Positions 15,057 through 24,163 of a DNA stretch of 64,000 bases are shown one piece after another; the stretch's first letter is position 1; every line of letters begins with the position of its first letter. Below the pieces are notes generated by a model. It had not been told where the DNA came from. It searched no databases and saw only the letters and a list, made by a program, of their open reading frames with translations. The position numbers were made by a program, and so were the translations under genes. Source of the stretch: a virus; IMG/VR virus record IMGVR_UViG_3300021093_003813, positions 1 to 64,000 of that record; one strand, given 5' to 3'.

Positions 15057-16340
15057 TTATAGAAGGTTTGTTACTGCGAACAAACGATAGTAGTGGTTAC
15101 GGTCAGCAGTGAATGTATCTGCGTCTGTTGTACCGTCTGCTTGTGTTACGAATGGATTTGCAATCATGCCATAACGTGTCTTGAATCCAATCTTGGGTTG
15201 GAAGGTTGATGGATCAATTGCGCGAACCATTTGGAGAGGAACGTATGGGCAGTAGAACAAACCTGCGTCATATGCTGTTGTACCCTTGTAACCGACCATC
15301 ACGAATTGTGATGCGGCGTTTGTGTTTGCTGAGTATGGGTCAACGAACACCTTGTAACGGCCATTCAATGTACCTGCGAATGTGTTGCCTGTGTCATCTG
15401 ATGAGATGCCATCATTGCCTGAAAGAGCTGGGGTGTAATCCAACTTGCCAGCCATTGCTAGAGCTGCTGCAACGTCTGATGAGCAAATGATGAAGTTACC
15501 GCGACCGCGACGAGTTTCTTGTGCGATGACGTTGGCATCACGTTCGATTTGGAACATCAAGCCCTTGAAACGTTCTACTGACCAACGACCGTTTGAGTCC
15601 ACATCAAGGTCGAATGTACCAGCTGTTGCTGCTGAAGCAGCACCTGGCTTTGCCACCTTGTAGATGGTACGAATCACTTCACGGTTGATTTCAGCAAGAA
15701 TTTCTTGTGAAAGAATGTTGGCCAATTCGCCTTCTGCATCAAGACCGTGAATTGCCTTCAAGTCTTGTGCCAATTCCACAGAGTATTCAGCCTTCAATGC
15801 ACGTGTCTTAGCGGTTACTGTGGTCTTTTCAATTGAGAAAGCCATTTCGCCGAAGCTTGTGCCACTGCCGATATCTTCAGCAGTTGCTGTTGTGATACCT
15901 GTACCTGTGGTGTATGCACCTGATACTGGGTTTGAACCGGCGTGTGAACCAGTGCCTGCGAAATCTGTGTCAGCTTCATTGAATAGAGCTTCTGTACCTG
16001 ATTGTGTTGAATAACGTGACTTCATGGCGAAGATGAGGCCTGTTGGACCAGTCATTGGTTGCACACCGGCCACATCATAAGCCATCAAGTTTGGAAGTGA
16101 ACGACGAACCAATGAGATAAGAATTGGGTCGTAACGGTCAATTTCAGACGCACCTGAACCAGCGATGTTGTTGGCTGGAACTGCTTCGAAAAGAGCTGTT
16201 TTTTCTTCACGAAGAGCGCGTTCTTGGTTTTCAAGAATGACAGCAGTTACTGCACGCTTGTAGGTGTCCTTGATTGCTGGCATTGCGTCGTGGTCCAATA
16301 CTGGAGCCCACTTCTTTTGTAGATTTTCTGAAAGAAACAT
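15057..16340 (-). CDS. gp23: Major capsid protein gp23
   Basis: The subunit of the head shell. 427 residues, HK97-fold T4 type: a helical N-terminal delta region (MFLSENLQKKWAPVLDHDAM, then KDTYKRAVTAVILENQERAL), ASEIDRYDPILISLVRRSLPN (about 64-84), MTGPTGLIFAMKSRY (about 95-109) and the C-terminal half with YKVFVDPYS and FVMVGYKG. A likely cleavage site for the gp21 protease is LFE/AVP after Glu52, which fits the (L/I)xE rule. AGGAG seven bases before the ATG. Its own late promoter lies upstream and a strong terminator downstream, as suits the most abundant virion protein. Confidence 0.97.
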   Translation of the reverse strand: MFLSENLQKKWAPVLDHDAMPAIKDTYKRAVTAVILENQERALREEKTALFEAVPANNIAGSGASEIDRYDPILISLVRRSLPNLMAYDVAGVQPMTGPTGLIFAMKSRYSTQSGTEALFNEADTDFAGTGSHAGSNPVSGAYTTGTGITTATAEDIGSGTSFGEMAFSIEKTTVTAKTRALKAEYSVELAQDLKAIHGLDAEGELANILSQEILAEINREVIRTIYKVAKPGAASAATAGTFDLDVDSNGRWSVERFKGLMFQIERDANVIAQETRRGRGNFIICSSDVAAALAMAGKLDYTPALSGNDGISSDDTGNTFAGTLNGRYKVFVDPYSANTNAASQFVMVGYKGTTAYDAGLFYCPYVPLQMVRAIDPSTFQPKIGFKTRYGMIANPFVTQADGTTDADTFTADRNHYYRLFAVTNLL

Positions 16341-16382
16341 TCTTATTCTCCTGTTACTGTTTGTTTTGTTAAACGTTAATAT

Positions 16383-16390
16383 TATTTATA
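16383..16390 (-). promoter_or_regulatory. Late promoter TATAAATA before gp23
   Basis: Exact octamer on the minus strand, start point expected near 16,377 and about 37 bases before the gp23 ATG. The bases after the octamer (ATAnTAACGTTT) are shared with the gp22 promoter. Confidence 0.88.
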
Positions 16391-16403
16391 CAAATGGAAA
16401 TTT

Positions 16404-17876
16404 TTAAAACTTGGTGCGACTGATTCTTGCTGCATATTGTGCTACTGTGCCAGAAGTTTCTTCCACAATTGGTTGTTCTTCTGGGAGTGTTACATTTTCA
16501 ACAACAGCCTTTGGGAAGTAGTTGCCCTTGATGACAGTCAACTTTTGTTCAAAAAGTTCTGGAGTATCAAATTCCACTTCTTCCACCAAACCACGGAGTT
16601 TTTCTGATTCAGTTTGTGCCAAATCAGATGTCACTTTCATGAACACAGCATCACGCTTGGATTCAGTCAATGCTTTCTTCAGTTCTACAGCTTCTGCAAA
16701 TGCTTCATTGGCCACTGTGGTCAATTCTTCAATCTTTTTTTGCATTTCGCCGAGAACATCATATTTTTCTTCTGGTACTTCAATGTAGTTCTCTTTGAAC
16801 AACACCTTGAGACCAGCGATGAAATCTTCTGTTACTTCGGTACGAAGACCGTTTTCAATGGCTAGAGCATTTTGTTCCATCCATTGTTCCACCACGTAGT
16901 TGAGGTAGGCATCCACCTTGTCAACTAGCTCTTGATGCATTTCACCCACAACTTCTGCTGCTTGTTCTGCTAGCACATCTTCCATGATTTCTATTTCGTG
17001 TGCCACCCGTGCAGTCACAACAGCTTCAAACAATGAAGTGGCCTTCACCTTGAAATCTTCTGACAATTCAGATTCAGTTGAAAGAAGATTTTCAATGTCC
17101 TTGGACAATTCTTCCTTCATCTTCTTCATCATGGCTTCTTTCTTTGCCATCATCTTGTCCATTTTGGCTTCAGTCACTTCTTCGTCTGATTCTTGTTCCA
17201 CTTCTACAGCTTCCCATTCTGCCTTTTCTTCATCAGAAAGAGCATTGTATTCTTCTTCTGTGATGAACAGTTGTTCTTCTTCCTTGTTTTCTTCCACTTC
17301 TTCCTTCTTCATTGCAGGCTTCATTGCAGGCATTGGTGGTTTCGTTTTGCCATCGTTAACCTTAGCAGCTTCAGCACGCTTCTTCTTGAAGGCATCAATA
17401 GCTGATTGTACAGCAGGTGTTGGCTTGATGACCACAGCTTCTTCCACTTCAGCTTCTTCCTTGTACACGTTGCCAGCACTTGATGCTTGGTTCACAACTG
17501 ATGTTGGATCAGCATGTGTGGTGTAGTTAGGAGCTGCACCGGCACCTTGGTGCTTGGGTTCAGGTTGCTTCTTTGCCTTGCTAGCTTGTGTCTTGCCTTG
17601 GGTTTCTTGGTCATCTTCTGAGTCGATGACAGCATCTTGTGAAGAACCTTGCTTCATAGGCTTGTCTTCCTTCACACCTGCACCAGCAGCAAGTTTGTTG
17701 GTAGAATCAGCTGGTTTGGCAGCGCTGGACACACCCATCATCTGTACTTCTGGTTTTTCAGATGAACCTTGGGACATGGCAGCAGCTTCTTTGTTGTTAC
17801 CCATACCTGGGAAAGATTCTGCCACATCAACTTTGCGATTCATCATATCACGAATCTTGTTTTCTATTGAGGCCAT
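16404..17876 (-). CDS. gp22: Prohead core scaffold protein gp22
   Basis: The main internal scaffold of the prohead, cut to peptides by gp21 during maturation. Of 490 residues the first ~150 are Ser/Ala/Gln-rich and disordered-looking. The middle is extremely acidic with KKEEVEENKEEEQ and EESDEEV-like runs and a Met/Lys helix (KMDKMMAKKEAMMKKMKEEL). The C-terminal 230 residues are helical, with SDLAQTESEKLRGLVEEVEF (about 424-443) typical of marine T4-like gp22. It is far longer than T4 gp22 (269), mainly from the N-terminal extension. GGAG lies before the ATG, and a late promoter is upstream. Confidence 0.85.
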   Translation of the reverse strand: MASIENKIRDMMNRKVDVAESFPGMGNNKEAAAMSQGSSEKPEVQMMGVSSAAKPADSTNKLAAGAGVKEDKPMKQGSSQDAVIDSEDDQETQGKTQASKAKKQPEPKHQGAGAAPNYTTHADPTSVVNQASSAGNVYKEEAEVEEAVVIKPTPAVQSAIDAFKKKRAEAAKVNDGKTKPPMPAMKPAMKKEEVEENKEEEQLFITEEEYNALSDEEKAEWEAVEVEQESDEEVTEAKMDKMMAKKEAMMKKMKEELSKDIENLLSTESELSEDFKVKATSLFEAVVTARVAHEIEIMEDVLAEQAAEVVGEMHQELVDKVDAYLNYVVEQWMEQNALAIENGLRTEVTEDFIAGLKVLFKENYIEVPEEKYDVLGEMQKKIEELTTVANEAFAEAVELKKALTESKRDAVFMKVTSDLAQTESEKLRGLVEEVEFDTPELFEQKLTVIKGNYFPKAVVENVTLPEEQPIVEETSGTVAQYAARISRTKF

Positions 17877-17913
17877 TTAACTATCTCCTAAAGTTAGTTA
17901 CAAACGTTACTAT

Positions 17914-17921
17914 TATTTATA
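17914..17921 (-). promoter_or_regulatory. Late promoter TATAAATA before gp22
   Basis: Exact octamer on the minus strand in the gp21-gp22 gap, about 32 bases (from start point) before the gp22 ATG. The downstream sequence ATAGTAACGTTT nearly equals that behind the gp23 promoter. Confidence 0.88.
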
Positions 17922-17926
17922 CAGGT

Positions 17927-18577
17927 TTACTTCTTGGAAAGACTGTTCATGAAGTTTTCAAACACTCGGAACTTCATTTCTTCCAGTTGTTGTTTTTTGG
18001 TTGCTTCAATCAACTTCTTGGTTTCATCCATGTTCTGGTAGGTCCACGACCCATTCACGAACATCCATTCTTTGTTTTCCATGATGCCTTGCACGAAGGC
18101 ATCCGGGGCTGAAGGGTCTGCCACGATGTCAGCAGCAGTGGCCAAATAGAAGTCATTTTGCACTTCATTGATGCCACCTTCACGTTCCTTCAAGGTGCCC
18201 ATACCACGGGATGACACGCCTAGTTGTGCACCACCTTCAATCAACCCCCGAACAATGTTGCCCATGGGAGTGTTCAAAATCTTGGCACGACCAATGTAGT
18301 TGTTGCCATCTTCCTTTAATGAAGTGATGATGTGTGACACACGATCCAGATTGATGACAGGACCTTCTGGATGTCCCAGTTCACCAAAGGCACGATTGGA
18401 ATCCACATATTCCTTCATGTAACGTGCCACTTCTTTTTCCATCACAGCCTTGGGATAGATTCTGTTGTTTCTGTTGGCTAGTTCACTTTGCAAGAACACA
18501 CCTTCCAGATACAAATCCTTGCTCTTTTCCTCTGTGATGACTTGTACTTGTTCAACTATTTCTGAAATCAGTTTCAT
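17927..18577 (-). CDS. gp21: Prohead core protease gp21
   Basis: The serine protease that matures the prohead. 216 residues (T4: 212). The S78/U35-type active-site blocks are visible: GELGHPEG (65-72, catalytic His69) and GVSSRGMG (120-127, catalytic Ser122 or 123). YLEGVFLQSELANRNNRIYP (23-42) is the family's N-terminal block. The C-terminus is a basic/acidic helix that is probably removed by self-cleavage. GGAG lies before the ATG. Confidence 0.95.
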   Translation of the reverse strand: MKLISEIVEQVQVITEEKSKDLYLEGVFLQSELANRNNRIYPKAVMEKEVARYMKEYVDSNRAFGELGHPEGPVINLDRVSHIITSLKEDGNNYIGRAKILNTPMGNIVRGLIEGGAQLGVSSRGMGTLKEREGGINEVQNDFYLATAADIVADPSAPDAFVQGIMENKEWMFVNGSWTYQNMDETKKLIEATKKQQLEEMKFRVFENFMNSLSKK

Positions 18578-18589
18578 GTTCCAATCTCC

Positions 18590-18958
18590 TTAGGTTAATG
18601 GATTCACGTGTTGTGCGTCACCATAACCTGAAATTTTCACCATTTCAATAATCACAGTGCCACCGCCCGCAGGCGTGGTCACTATAATGTTACTAGTATT
18701 TTCTCTGTTATCAGAGTATCCATTGAAGTCAAAATCTTCGGCTCCTGTCAACAACCACAATGACACAGAGTTGCGTGTGATGGTGGCATTGCCTGAAGGC
18801 ACAGACCAATGAATGGCGCTGATGTTCACCACAGGTGATGATGCGGTTTGAGAAGCTGTTGCTAATGTTGAGGACAAATTGATGGTTTCAGATGCGCTTG
18901 TTCCTGAAACAGCGACCACAACATGGATAGGTGTTTTCTTTAATACAGTTATTGCCAT
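18590..18958 (-). CDS. Hypothetical virion protein, strand-rich
   Basis: 122 residues, Ser/Thr/Val-rich and predicted to be all beta: PIHVVVAVSGTSASETINLSS, then GTVIIEMVKISGY near the end. There is no signal peptide or catalytic motif. Its position between gp20/core genes and gp21, and composition like head-decoration or small structural proteins, suggest a virion component. The ATG overlaps the stop of the preceding gene (TAATG). Function unknown. Confidence 0.6.
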   Translation of the reverse strand: MAITVLKKTPIHVVVAVSGTSASETINLSSTLATASQTASSPVVNISAIHWSVPSGNATITRNSVSLWLLTGAEDFDFNGYSDNRENTSNIIVTTPAGGGTVIIEMVKISGYGDAQHVNPLT

Positions 18959-19809
18959 TATTTGCTCCCTTCTTGTGGTCTTCTTTTGGTGGGTGTCTTA
19001 CCGAGGTTCACCTTGACGCCGCCCATCTTCATGGTGGCACCTACAGGTGCGCTACTCTTGCCCTTGTAATGATACATTATTTTCACACCGCCACCCTTTT
19101 CTATACCCTTCTTGGTGAAGCCTTCAGGGGGACGGAAGAATTGTTTGGAGATGGTGGCTCTTGGTAGGCCGTGCCGCTTGCTGCCACGGACGCCACGTTC
19201 CGTGCTTCTGTAAGGTGTGGGATTGTATTCATCAATTTGTTCCTCTTCTTTAACATAAGGAACCTTTGGTGTTTTTGCAGATGCATAATCAGAAATTTTC
19301 TTATGTTGACGAACTGCTTTTTGAAACATTTTATGTCCAGATTTTCCGCCATAGAGGGAATGATATGCTGCTACTCTGGTTTTTTCCAATGCCTTATGGG
19401 CAGCTTTCCAGGCAAGTTCTTTGGAAATCTCATCCAGTTCCACTTCTTCCGCCATTTCACTTTGCATGTATTGTGCTGCTGACACAATGTAATCTTCTGC
19501 CAAGGTGATTTTGCTTTGCACCCATTCAGGAAGATTGGTGTCTTCCCCAAGCATGTCATGCATCATTTCTGCATTACGAGTAATGGTACGAAGTGAGGAC
19601 TTGGCCATGTCACCTTCATAATCATATTCACCTTTGTCAGCTGCATCTTTCACAGCTTCCTTCATGGACATCTTGGTGGCTGTGGCATACATCACGTTCT
19701 TGGCATCAGCACCATAGCGTTTACGAAAGTCTTTGAAGTTTTTCTTCATGGACTTCACAATAGTTTCTCGCTGCTTCATGTCAGCGTCTGTCATGGTGGC
19801 TTCATTCAT
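18958..19809 (-). CDS. Prohead-region protein with RYG..VMYATAT motif
   Basis: 283 residues from ATG 19809, which has AAAGG upstream; longer in-frame starts to 19881 run through the previous gene. The N-terminal MKKNFKDFRKRYGADAKNVMYATATKM (about 16-42) and the EEVELDEI element (about 121-128) are short motifs I recall recurring in small head-region proteins of marine T4-like phages. The C-terminal third is basic (GSKRHGLPRATISKQFFRPP, TPTKRRPQEGSK). Basic tail and position near gp20-gp22 would suit a core or DNA-contacting head protein. Function inferred only. Confidence 0.55.
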   Translation of the reverse strand: MNEATMTDADMKQRETIVKSMKKNFKDFRKRYGADAKNVMYATATKMSMKEAVKDAADKGEYDYEGDMAKSSLRTITRNAEMMHDMLGEDTNLPEWVQSKITLAEDYIVSAAQYMQSEMAEEVELDEISKELAWKAAHKALEKTRVAAYHSLYGGKSGHKMFQKAVRQHKKISDYASAKTPKVPYVKEEEQIDEYNPTPYRSTERGVRGSKRHGLPRATISKQFFRPPEGFTKKGIEKGGGVKIMYHYKGKSSAPVGATMKMGGVKVNLGKTPTKRRPQEGSK

Positions 19810-19810
19810 G

Positions 19811-20110
19811 TTACTTGCCTTTCTTTTTACGAAGCAACTTGAAATCATGAGCGTCAATCTTACCATTCTTGTTGGCATCAATCTTGTGTTGACCGCCTTT
19901 CAAGGCTTCATTAGTAATTTCCGTTTCTTCATCACATTCGGCACATTGTTTTGTGTTGAACATGGAGGATGCCACTTCCACTTTCAAGGCATCCAACACT
20001 TCAGCAGTGCGTGATTGCAAAATGTTGTTCAATGTGGCTTCAGCAGCAAGATTGTCACCGCTGTCAATGTGGTCAATGAGATCCAACACAGTTTCGTTCA
20101 TGTTTTTCAT
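19811..20110 (-). CDS. Prohead core protein (gp67/gp68-like) with EF-hand-type loop
   Basis: 99 residues. The N-terminal half (MNETVLDLIDHIDSGDNLAAEATLNNIL, then LDALKVEVASSMF) is the helical pattern of small prohead core proteins in marine T4-like phages. Residues about 78-89 read DANKNGKIDAHD, matching the DxNxNGxIDxxD pattern of a calcium-binding EF-hand loop. The tail KLLRKKKGK is basic. A CAEC pair lies at about 56-59. AGGAG six bases before the ATG. It sits between gp20 and the other core genes. Confidence 0.7.
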   Translation of the reverse strand: MKNMNETVLDLIDHIDSGDNLAAEATLNNILQSRTAEVLDALKVEVASSMFNTKQCAECDEETEITNEALKGGQHKIDANKNGKIDAHDFKLLRKKKGK

Positions 20111-20127
20111 ATCTATCTCCTAAGAAG

Positions 20128-21633
20128 CTATGAATTGTTATCTTGAGGTGTATTCGGTTCAGGTTCAGGAGTCATGACTTCCATTTCTTTTTCCATCTCA
20201 TCAATTTCTTCTTCAGTGAAACGTAAGACGTTCTTTTGAATGTAGCTCTTGGTCATATACTTGTTCATGAAGGGATCCATTTGTGCCAACAACTCGATGC
20301 GTGACCGCATGATTTCCTGGTCTTTGCTTTCTGTGTAATAAGAATCTTGTGCATACACATAATCAATGGATTCCACTATGTCTGTCCAATCCTGCTCTGT
20401 CAATACACCTTTCAAAACCAATTGTGTTTTCAACAAGTCATGGAACATCACAGCAAATTGACGACGAAGTTTGCCAATGAACTTGGTGAACTTCAATTCA
20501 TCCCGTGTGATTTCTGCTGCACGACCAAAGTTCAATCCACTTTGTTGTTGCAACCGAGAAATAGGAACATTCAATGCCTGATACAGCTTGCGTTGAAAAT
20601 ATTCAATGTCAGCAATCTCACCGAGATTTTGCCCACCGGGCAGTGTTGTGATTTCTGTTCCTTTGCCACCTTCACGACGAGGCAACCAGAAATCTTCCAA
20701 CATGCTCATGGCCTTCTTGTCATCTCGCAGTTCACCTGTGTTCACATCGTACACCATCTTGTTGCGATAACGATTCATGATGTCCTTCAGATATTGCTCA
20801 GCCTTCAACTTGGGAAGATTGCCTACATCAATGTAGAAGATTCTTCTTTCAGGAGCACGAGCCAACCGATAGATGACCAAAGCATTTTCCATCATACGCA
20901 ACTGATTGGCAGGCTTGATGGCTTTGTGTAAATAACTCAACACCATTTGTTGATCCACATCAAACAACCCAGATGAGGCGTAGCAGATGGCATCTTTGGT
21001 GATTTTCAATCCCTGCACTTGTGTGGATATAGCCATGTTGGGGGACATATGAATGCCCTTTTCATTGTACATGAAGAACTCTTCCACACTCTGCACAAAT
21101 TCCACACCCGTCTTGGGTTCTCTCTCTTTGATAACATTACGTACTTTCTTGATTTTTCTTGGGTCAATGTACCGAATGTCTGTCAACCCCTGCTTGGGTT
21201 TCGCGGTATCAATCACTTTGTGAAAGTATATTCTGCCATCAATGTACCAACGTCGAAAATAATCCTGACCTTTGTCCTTGAAATGTAACAAGCTCAAGAT
21301 GTTGTCAAATTCTTGTTCAATGCTCTTCTTTACAGAAGCGGACACCTTGACATTTTGTAAATCAATATGTACAATATCTTCATTGTCCAGATTGGCAATG
21401 GCTTCATTCACCACATCATCAATGGCGGCATCCACATCTGCCATCAATGCGATATCACGGTAACGCTTGATTTGTTCTGATTCATTCTTGGCAGCACCTT
21501 CCAGGTCCAAATAGGAACCGTAGTAGCCACCGGCTTTGATGGTGTCTAAGGCACCGTCATCAGAAGGTGGCACAAACGAACGCTCAGTTTGTGCCGGTTC
21601 CTTCCTCTTGATTTGATATCCAAATATATCCAT
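20128..21633 (-). CDS. gp20: Portal vertex protein gp20
   Basis: The dodecameric portal through which DNA is packaged and to which the neck binds. 501 residues (T4: 524). Recognised by the marine T4-like gp20 blocks: YLDLEGAAKNESEQIKRYRDIA (about 41-62), VDAAIDDVVNEAI (67-79), QDYFRRWYIDGRIYFHKVID (about 123-142), DIRYIDPRKIKKVRNV and the DFWLPRREGGKGTEITTLPGG stretch, the region used in gp20 environmental PCR. The C-terminus is acidic. Followed upstream by core genes in normal T4 order. Confidence 0.97.
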   Translation of the reverse strand: MDIFGYQIKRKEPAQTERSFVPPSDDGALDTIKAGGYYGSYLDLEGAAKNESEQIKRYRDIALMADVDAAIDDVVNEAIANLDNEDIVHIDLQNVKVSASVKKSIEQEFDNILSLLHFKDKGQDYFRRWYIDGRIYFHKVIDTAKPKQGLTDIRYIDPRKIKKVRNVIKEREPKTGVEFVQSVEEFFMYNEKGIHMSPNMAISTQVQGLKITKDAICYASSGLFDVDQQMVLSYLHKAIKPANQLRMMENALVIYRLARAPERRIFYIDVGNLPKLKAEQYLKDIMNRYRNKMVYDVNTGELRDDKKAMSMLEDFWLPRREGGKGTEITTLPGGQNLGEIADIEYFQRKLYQALNVPISRLQQQSGLNFGRAAEITRDELKFTKFIGKLRRQFAVMFHDLLKTQLVLKGVLTEQDWTDIVESIDYVYAQDSYYTESKDQEIMRSRIELLAQMDPFMNKYMTKSYIQKNVLRFTEEEIDEMEKEMEVMTPEPEPNTPQDNNS

Positions 21634-21661
21634 AATATTTCTACCTATCCTACGTTAAGGA

Positions 21662-22177
21662 TTAAACAGGTGTCACATCAAAATGTGAGTATTGGAACGT
21701 CACATTGAATTCTGAAATCACATCGTTTGCTGAGTAGGCCAATGCCACTTCAGAAACAGTAATTGGGAAAGAGTTGTAGATGTCATAGGTGCGAATGACT
21801 TCATCATTACGATCCAGTTGTTCCACTGCCAAGTCACACATATATGAGGCTGGTGCCAATGCGCCGCCGTTGTTTTCACGGTTGTTCATTAAGTTGGACC
21901 ATGATTCAAACAAACGACGAAGCTTCATGCTGGTGTCGTTCAACACGGTAATGGTCCATGGATCAAATGTCCGTTCACCAGCCATCTTCACTTCACGACC
22001 ACGATACTGCACGATGGTTGGATTGACGTTGGATGCTGGCAAGGCTGCAGATGTTACAAGTAGTGAGTCATCACTAGCACCTGCTCCAACAGCAGCAGGG
22101 AAAGTTAGTGTCACTAGGAATTGGTTTGGACGTGCACCACCTGCGCCTAACTTACTTTTAAATTGTGAAATATCCAT
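21662..22177 (-). CDS. gp19: Tail tube protein gp19
   Basis: The subunit stacked into the inner tail tube. 171 residues (T4: 163). The opening ISQFKSKLGAGGARPNQFLVTL (about 3-24), the middle YRGREVKMAGERTFDPWTITVLND (about 58-81) and the closing ISEFNVTFQYSHFDV are the gp19 pattern of cyanophages and pelagiphages. It lies between sheath gp18 and portal gp20 exactly as in T4. Confidence 0.93.
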   Translation of the reverse strand: MDISQFKSKLGAGGARPNQFLVTLTFPAAVGAGASDDSLLVTSAALPASNVNPTIVQYRGREVKMAGERTFDPWTITVLNDTSMKLRRLFESWSNLMNNRENNGGALAPASYMCDLAVEQLDRNDEVIRTYDIYNSFPITVSEVALAYSANDVISEFNVTFQYSHFDVTPV

Positions 22178-22203
22178 TTGTTTCTTCTCCTAGAAGTTAT
22201 TGA

Positions 22204-24084
22204 TTAGGCGCCGACAACTTCTTCAAAGCTCACGCCTGTGCGTGTTGCAATGAAGTTCAGTGATATAAAGTTGATGGAACGAGCTGGCTTGATGAAAATG
22301 TCAGCCACGAATTCGTTACGGTCGATGACTTCACCTGTATTGTTGGTTTCATCACATATCACACGGAAGTCAGTCAAGCCGCGGCGGCCTTGTACATCAC
22401 GCAAGAAAGGTTCCACCAAGTTACGGAATTGTGCACGTGTGAAGGCATCATTGAATTCAAACAATTGAAACTTGGCTGCTGTGGCAATAGCCTTTTCCAA
22501 CACAATGAACAACCGACGAACGTTGATTCTATCAAAAGCTGATGGCTTGGCAAGCAATGTCTTGTCGCCAAACAACACAGTACCTTCACCTGGGAATGAC
22601 ACCACTGGGTTCACACCCTTCTTGTAGAGTGTGTCACGGTCTGTCTTGTCTGGTGAATATGCCAACTTCACGACATTCTTGATTTGACCACGGTTCAATC
22701 CGCCTGGTGAGAACCAAGGTTCAGCAACGGCGTCTGTACGTGCGCAAAGACCTGCCACGTCAGCATTTAATGGTACATAACGATACTTGTCATTGTACTT
22801 GTCGTATTGATACTTCCAACCTGAATCCAACACAGCGTAGGAAGTGGATGTTAGTGTTTCACGGAATTCTACGATGTCATCAGCTTCATCACCGGCGTTG
22901 TTGAACACATCAGCCAAGTCAGGTGAAACGAATGCCATGCAATCCAAACGGTCAGCTGCAATGTCAATCACAGATTGTGCCACTGTGGAATTGTGTGGAC
23001 CACAGATGAGCAAGTTTATATCAATCAATTCTGCGTTTGCAAACTCGTCGTAGGCTGTGATGACTTCTGCAGCTGATGGTGAGGCAGACACACCACCTTC
23101 CAAAGACACACTGACATTTTTTGTCATGGCTTTGAATGTGTTGCCAGCTGCTGATGAACCCCAAGCTGTATCACCGCCTTCCACTGAAGCAGTGTGATCC
23201 ATCCAATAGATGTACCGTGAGCCCTTCAACACTTCTGCGTAGAAGTTGTTGGAACCTTGTGCTGCCTTGGCATCAGCTGCCTTGGACACATTGGCAAACT
23301 TTTCCAGTACGCTGTCTGCGGTACCTGAGATAAGACCATCTTCATCAATCACGATGATGTGAAGTTCATCATCAGCACCACCCAGACTGGATGTGAAGGA
23401 TGAGGTGCCTGGAGCTTCATCAAAGCTGCTGGCGAATTCCCACTTGGCCTTGGCGTTTACACCTGCCAATGCCACTGCTGCTGCTGTGATGGTTAATGAT
23501 GTGGCACCGGGAATAGCTGTCACAGTACCAACGGTAACACCTGCGGTTGTGGTGATGAGGTCACCAATAGCAAGTTCTGTGGTGAAAGATGTGCCAGTAC
23601 CAGTGACTGATGTACCGCCTGCAGATACAGCAAGTGTACCTGTCAATGTTTTGTTGAAAGATGCGCCGTCGCACATGGAAACTTTCAATGAATTTCCTAG
23701 TGCACCTGGGTACTTGGCAGCAAATTCACCTACAGTTGCTTCTCCACCGCCATACTCAGCTTCATATTCATCTTCATTCTCAATGAGAATAGCGGTACCT
23801 GAGGTTACAGCATTGCGAGCTGCTGCACCTACAGCACGAACCACTTTAAGATTGTTGGAATAGCTTAAGAAGTTGGCAGCTGAAAAGAAGCTGGCTGCTG
23901 TGGTGTCATTGGGTTTACCAAATGTTCTTACTAATTCAATTTCTGAACTGATAGTGACAGGCGCGAGAACTGGACCCCATTGAAACTCACCTGCGAAACC
24001 ACCAATTGATGTGGCAACTGCAGGGACTACGTTGGTTAGATCCTTTTCAACGACTAGTACACCTGGTGATAGTTGAAATGCCAT
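22204..24084 (-). CDS. gp18: Tail sheath protein gp18
   Basis: The contractile sheath subunit, 626 residues (T4: 659). The N-terminus LSPGVLVVEKDLTNVVPAV and the C-terminal blocks VRRLFIVLEKAIATAAKFQLFEFND and FRNLVEPFLRDVQGRRGL form the conserved interaction core. Residues about 146-214 hold an extra strand-rich module with TGTGTSFTTELAIGDLITT that does not belong to the core fold. Late promoter 24,153-24,160 upstream; GGAG ribosome site. Confidence 0.96.
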   Translation of the reverse strand: MAFQLSPGVLVVEKDLTNVVPAVATSIGGFAGEFQWGPVLAPVTISSEIELVRTFGKPNDTTAASFFSAANFLSYSNNLKVVRAVGAAARNAVTSGTAILIENEDEYEAEYGGGEATVGEFAAKYPGALGNSLKVSMCDGASFNKTLTGTLAVSAGGTSVTGTGTSFTTELAIGDLITTTAGVTVGTVTAIPGATSLTITAAAVALAGVNAKAKWEFASSFDEAPGTSSFTSSLGGADDELHIIVIDEDGLISGTADSVLEKFANVSKAADAKAAQGSNNFYAEVLKGSRYIYWMDHTASVEGGDTAWGSSAAGNTFKAMTKNVSVSLEGGVSASPSAAEVITAYDEFANAELIDINLLICGPHNSTVAQSVIDIAADRLDCMAFVSPDLADVFNNAGDEADDIVEFRETLTSTSYAVLDSGWKYQYDKYNDKYRYVPLNADVAGLCARTDAVAEPWFSPGGLNRGQIKNVVKLAYSPDKTDRDTLYKKGVNPVVSFPGEGTVLFGDKTLLAKPSAFDRINVRRLFIVLEKAIATAAKFQLFEFNDAFTRAQFRNLVEPFLRDVQGRRGLTDFRVICDETNNTGEVIDRNEFVADIFIKPARSINFISLNFIATRTGVSFEEVVGA

Positions 24085-24152
24085 GTTAATCTCCTATATC
24101 TGTGTAATTTTTCAAAGACCGGATTTCAATTTGTCTTGGAACAAGTTGAAAA

Positions 24153-24160
24153 TATTTATA
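24153..24160 (-). promoter_or_regulatory. Late promoter TATAAATA before gp18
   Basis: Exact octamer on the minus strand, three bases after the gp17 stop and about 63 bases (from start point) before the gp18 ATG, separating tail expression from the terminase genes. Confidence 0.85.
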
Positions 24161-24163
24161 AGT

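Noticed and set aside
16984-17526. A 180-codon plus-strand frame opposite gp22
   Set aside because: It is the Ser/Ala-rich antisense of the acidic gp22 centre; no ribosome site and no promoter on the plus strand.
24100-24135. Possible terminator hairpin between gp17 and gp18 (AAGAC / GTCTT arms)
   Set aside because: Only five base pairs with a large loop and no clean T-run on the minus strand; gp18 has its own promoter but transcription probably reads through.
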